From: Pseudomonadota bacterium
Lineage (GTDB): Bacteria; Pseudomonadota; Gammaproteobacteria; Steroidobacterales; Steroidobacteraceae
NCBI GenBank assembly: GCA_021792755.1
Contig: JAJYUA010000033.1
Coordinates: 1 to 37,141, forward strand
Direction: 5' to 3'
DNA length: 37,141 nucleotides
Positions within the stretch are counted from its first letter, which is position 1; each line of letters begins with the position of its first letter. The position numbers and the translations under genes were made by a program. Below the pieces are notes generated by a model. It searched no databases and was not told the origin of the DNA. It saw only the letters and a list, made by a program, of their open reading frames with translations. Below are positions 35,235 to 37,141 of this stretch, piece after piece.

Positions 35235-36155
35235 TCATGCCGGCGGCCGCACGGGAAATTGCGTTCCCGCCAGCGCCGCCGGCTGCGCCGGTTCGACCGC
35301 GCCGTTTTGCTTCAGCGCATCATTTCCGGCCATCGCCAAGCCCAGGATACGGCTTGACGGATTCAGGCTGTCGACCATCGAGCTCGGCAGCAGGATGGTC
35401 GCGCCGCGCTCCAGGGTGGTCTCGTAGATGATGTTCATCGCTCGCAGCTGAAGCGCCATCGGATGGCCGGCGTACGTGTCTCCCGCGGCGACGAAGCTGT
35501 CCGCGATTGCCGCTTCCGCCGATCCGAGGATCACCCGTGCCTGCTTCTCGCGCTCGGCCTGTGCCTGCCGAGACATTGCGTCCTGCAGGCCCGATGGAAT
35601 GGCAACGTCCCGGATATCCACCGAGCTCACCGATATGCCCCAGGGAGCGGTCTTCTCCGCGATCTCGATCTTCAGCTGCTCGTCGGCCTGCTTGCGATCC
35701 GACAGCAGACTGGCGAGCACCGAGGAGCCGATCATCTCGCGAAGCGAAGTCTGCGCTACCCGGTCGAGGGCTTGCCGGTAATCGGTGATGGCGAGCGCGG
35801 CCCGTTCCGCATCGTGCACGTGCCAGAAAACGATGGCATCGACGTTCACCGGTACGGTGTCTCGCGTCAGCGCCTGCTCGGCATTGAAAGCCGTGGTCTG
35901 AATGCGCGTGTCGATGATCGCAACCACCGAGTCGATCACCGGGAAGATTGCGAACAGTCCCGCACCTCTGACGCTCTGCAGCTTGCCGAACCGCAGGATA
36001 ACGAACTTCTGCCAGACGTTGGCCATTTTGAGCGAGGCGGCGATCAGGATGCCCACAGCGAGGAGTGCGAGCCCGAGATACAGATCGACGAAGTAGCCCG
36101 CGGTGAGCGCCGCGGCAACAAAGACAAATACCAGAAACGACGTGATCTGATTCAT
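35235..36155 (-). CDS. SPFH/band 7 (stomatin-like) membrane protein
   Basis: 306 residues. An N-terminal hydrophobic hairpin (about 5-42) anchors it in the inner membrane. Then the SPFH domain (45-205: VWQKFVILRFGKLQSVRGAGLFAIFPVIDSVVAIIDTR, VPVNVDAIVFWHV), and an Ala/Glu-rich coiled coil (195-240: MSRQAQAEREKQARVILGSAEAAIADSF), giving homo-oligomers. This is the slipin branch, usually paired with an NfeD membrane protease partner; none is adjacent here. A GGGAG precedes the ATG. Roles in the family include membrane microdomain organisation and protease control. Confidence 0.9.
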   Translation of the reverse strand: MNQITSFLVFVFVAAALTAGYFVDLYLGLALLAVGILIAASLKMANVWQKFVILRFGKLQSVRGAGLFAIFPVIDSVVAIIDTRIQTTAFNAEQALTRDTVPVNVDAIVFWHVHDAERAALAITDYRQALDRVAQTSLREMIGSSVLASLLSDRKQADEQLKIEIAEKTAPWGISVSSVDIRDVAIPSGLQDAMSRQAQAEREKQARVILGSAEAAIADSFVAAGDTYAGHPMALQLRAMNIIYETTLERGATILLPSSMVDSLNPSSRILGLAMAGNDALKQNGAVEPAQPAALAGTQFPVRPPA

Positions 36156-36193
36156 CTGACTCGACTCCCGCGCCTGCCTGCCATCCCGCTACG

Positions 36194-36457
36194 CTACGCG
36201 GCTCTGCACCTCTCGTCGGTGCGCCGACGCACCGACTGTCGAGCCGCATCTGCACTTGACGGCACCCGATGCGCGACCGCCTCGGTCAGCCGCGCCTTCG
36301 CCTGCCCCACCGCCTTGGCGCTCGCGCGCCTCTCGCCGGGCAGCCGGGCGAACAAGGAGCGGCCGTGCTGATCGCCTTCGAGCGCGGCCATCGCGGCCCG
36401 CATGACGCGCGCCTCGGTCTTCGGCGCAACGGCGCCGGACTTGGCCGGAGCGGTCAC
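36194..36457 (-). CDS. Hypothetical Ala/Arg-rich protein
   Basis: 87 residues, not recognised. A GTG start at 36457 overlaps the stop of the preceding frame (GTGA), a sign of translational coupling. The sequence is rich in Ala, Arg and Lys and probably helical, without membrane segments or Cys. It lies 38 bp upstream of the SPFH gene on the same strand. Coding is supported only by the overlap and codon use. Confidence 0.45.
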   Translation of the reverse strand: MTAPAKSGAVAPKTEARVMRAAMAALEGDQHGRSLFARLPGERRASAKAVGQAKARLTEAVAHRVPSSADAARQSVRRRTDERCRAA

Positions 36458-37007
36458 GGCCGCGCCTCAAGCGCCCGGAGTCGCGCCACGCGATCCAGCG
36501 CCTGATGGAGTGCATGCGCCTCGCGCACCGCGAGTGTGGTGACGCCGTTGTCCTCCGTGGTCGGATCGCGTTCGATGGTCGCAAGCAGGTCCTGCAGGTC
36601 CTGCGGCTCCCGGGCGCGGTCCTGCTGAAAGGATGGGTACTCTGTGCCACGGCCCCGGGCAGCTCGGCGCTCCACGTTGCGTGCGCGTCGGTCGCGCCCG
36701 CGTAGCGGGCCTCACGATCGGCGTTGCTGGGCCACTCTTGTAGGCGGTTGTGGAGCCCAGCGAGATTCTCGACTGCGTCGTGAAGGACGATACCAGCGCC
36801 CCGCAGCGGCTCGGGGACGACCTGAAGCTCGTACAGCACCCCATCGGCGCACCTCAGGTGGCTGACAAGATTGAGCAGCGTCTCGAGCAGCTCGTCGAAC
36901 TCAAGGAAGACGGGAGGGGACGGCGCCTCGGCGGCGGCGCGAATGATGGACTCGGGAACGGCGGGAGAGTGTGCGCCGGCGGGCGCGGTATTCTCAGCGG
37001 TAGCCAT
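36454..37007 (-). pseudogene. Hypothetical protein gene, probably frameshifted
   Basis: From the ATG at 37007 the first ~110 residues read as a plausible helical protein (FLEFDELLETLLNLVSHL, GIVLHDAVENLAGLHNRLQEW). Between about 36740 and 36650 the good coding shifts to another frame, where it continues as PQDLQDLLATIERDPTTEDN, then VREAHALHQALDRVARL, to a stop at 36454 that overlaps the next gene. The original frame becomes Arg/Cys-rich nonsense. One indel would give a single protein of about 184 residues. Two separate short genes are the alternative. Not recognised as a family. Confidence 0.45.
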
Positions 37008-37033
37008 GTGACACCCCTCGACGCTCATTAGAA

Positions 37034-37064
37034 CTGACCCGGTTCCGCTCAAAATTCCTGACCC
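37034..37064. repeat. Paired CTGACCC repeats, possible mobile-element end
   Basis: CTGACCC occurs at 37034-37040 and again at 37058-37064, with the AT-rich AAAATTC just before the second copy. Read leftward this is GGGTCAG-N17-GGGTCAG, a layout like the multiple transposase-binding repeats at ends of IS21-type elements. The rest of any element would lie beyond the window, so this is only a suspicion. Confidence 0.25.
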
Positions 37065-37141
37065 ACTGAGTGCGCGGAGGCTTGCACAGCGCAGCGCAGT
37101 GAGCCTGCCGTGGATTGGTTCCTGGACTCTGGGTCTTCGAT

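Overview
The window is high-GC bacterial chromosomal DNA, most likely from a gammaproteobacterium of the Xanthomonadales/Nevskiales/Steroidobacterales type. This rests on Gram-negative envelope genes (a TonB-dependent receptor with an STN domain, an EmrA/EmrB pump), many c-di-GMP domains, a tandem tRNA-Arg(UCU)/tRNA-His(GUG) unit with encoded CCA ends, and a tricorn-type protease. The family-level guess is inference. I see no CRISPR array, rRNA or intact prophage.

Left end (1-5.5 kb) looks like the remains of an integrated element. It holds a probable IS4-type transposase fragment, a bacteriophytochrome with GGDEF and a degenerate EAL domain (bphP), its heme oxygenase partner (bphO), and a tyrosine recombinase that has lost its core-binding region and its catalytic C-terminus. 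These abut tRNA-His and tRNA-Arg. A 31-bp copy of the tRNA-Arg 3' end lies between the two tRNAs, as expected of an att scar. A good promoter precedes the tRNA pair.

5.5-10.5 kb: a CYTH-domain phosphohydrolase, then a marR-emrA-emrB multidrug efflux unit read leftward with a clear promoter and a palindromic operator candidate, and a small unknown gene. 10.5-20.7 kb: a leftward set of ECF sigma factor, FecR-type anti-sigma factor, STN-containing TonB-dependent receptor and periplasmic gamma-glutamyltransferase, and a divergent, secreted 1138-residue tricorn protease homologue. Together they suggest a signal-controlled system for taking up and breaking down peptides or gamma-glutamyl compounds.

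20.8-25.6 kb: a phosphoribosyltransferase and a 1212-residue sensor combining hemerythrin, GAF, GGDEF, globin, GAF-like and EAL domains. It carries two different oxygen-binding modules and both c-di-GMP enzymes in one chain. 26-29.3 kb: small stress-type genes (a bacterial eRF1-like protein, a GlsB/YeaQ membrane protein), zwf, and a fatty acid hydroxylase.

29.5-34.3 kb: a frameshifted second GlsB-like gene, then a tightly packed trio of mannose-6-phosphate isomerase-like protein, a two-domain GT4 glycosyltransferase and a GH130 family phosphorylase/mannosidase. I read it as a candidate mannose-based oligosaccharide synthesis and turnover pathway; its product is unknown. 34.3-37.1 kb: a Crp/Fnr regulator with two inverted repeats around its promoter, a lone SPFH/stomatin protein, and two unknown genes, one apparently frameshifted, ending at a possible mobile-element terminus. 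The strongest candidates for something undescribed are the dual oxygen sensor, the isomerase-GT4-GH130 trio, and the sigma/FecR/receptor/GGT unit.
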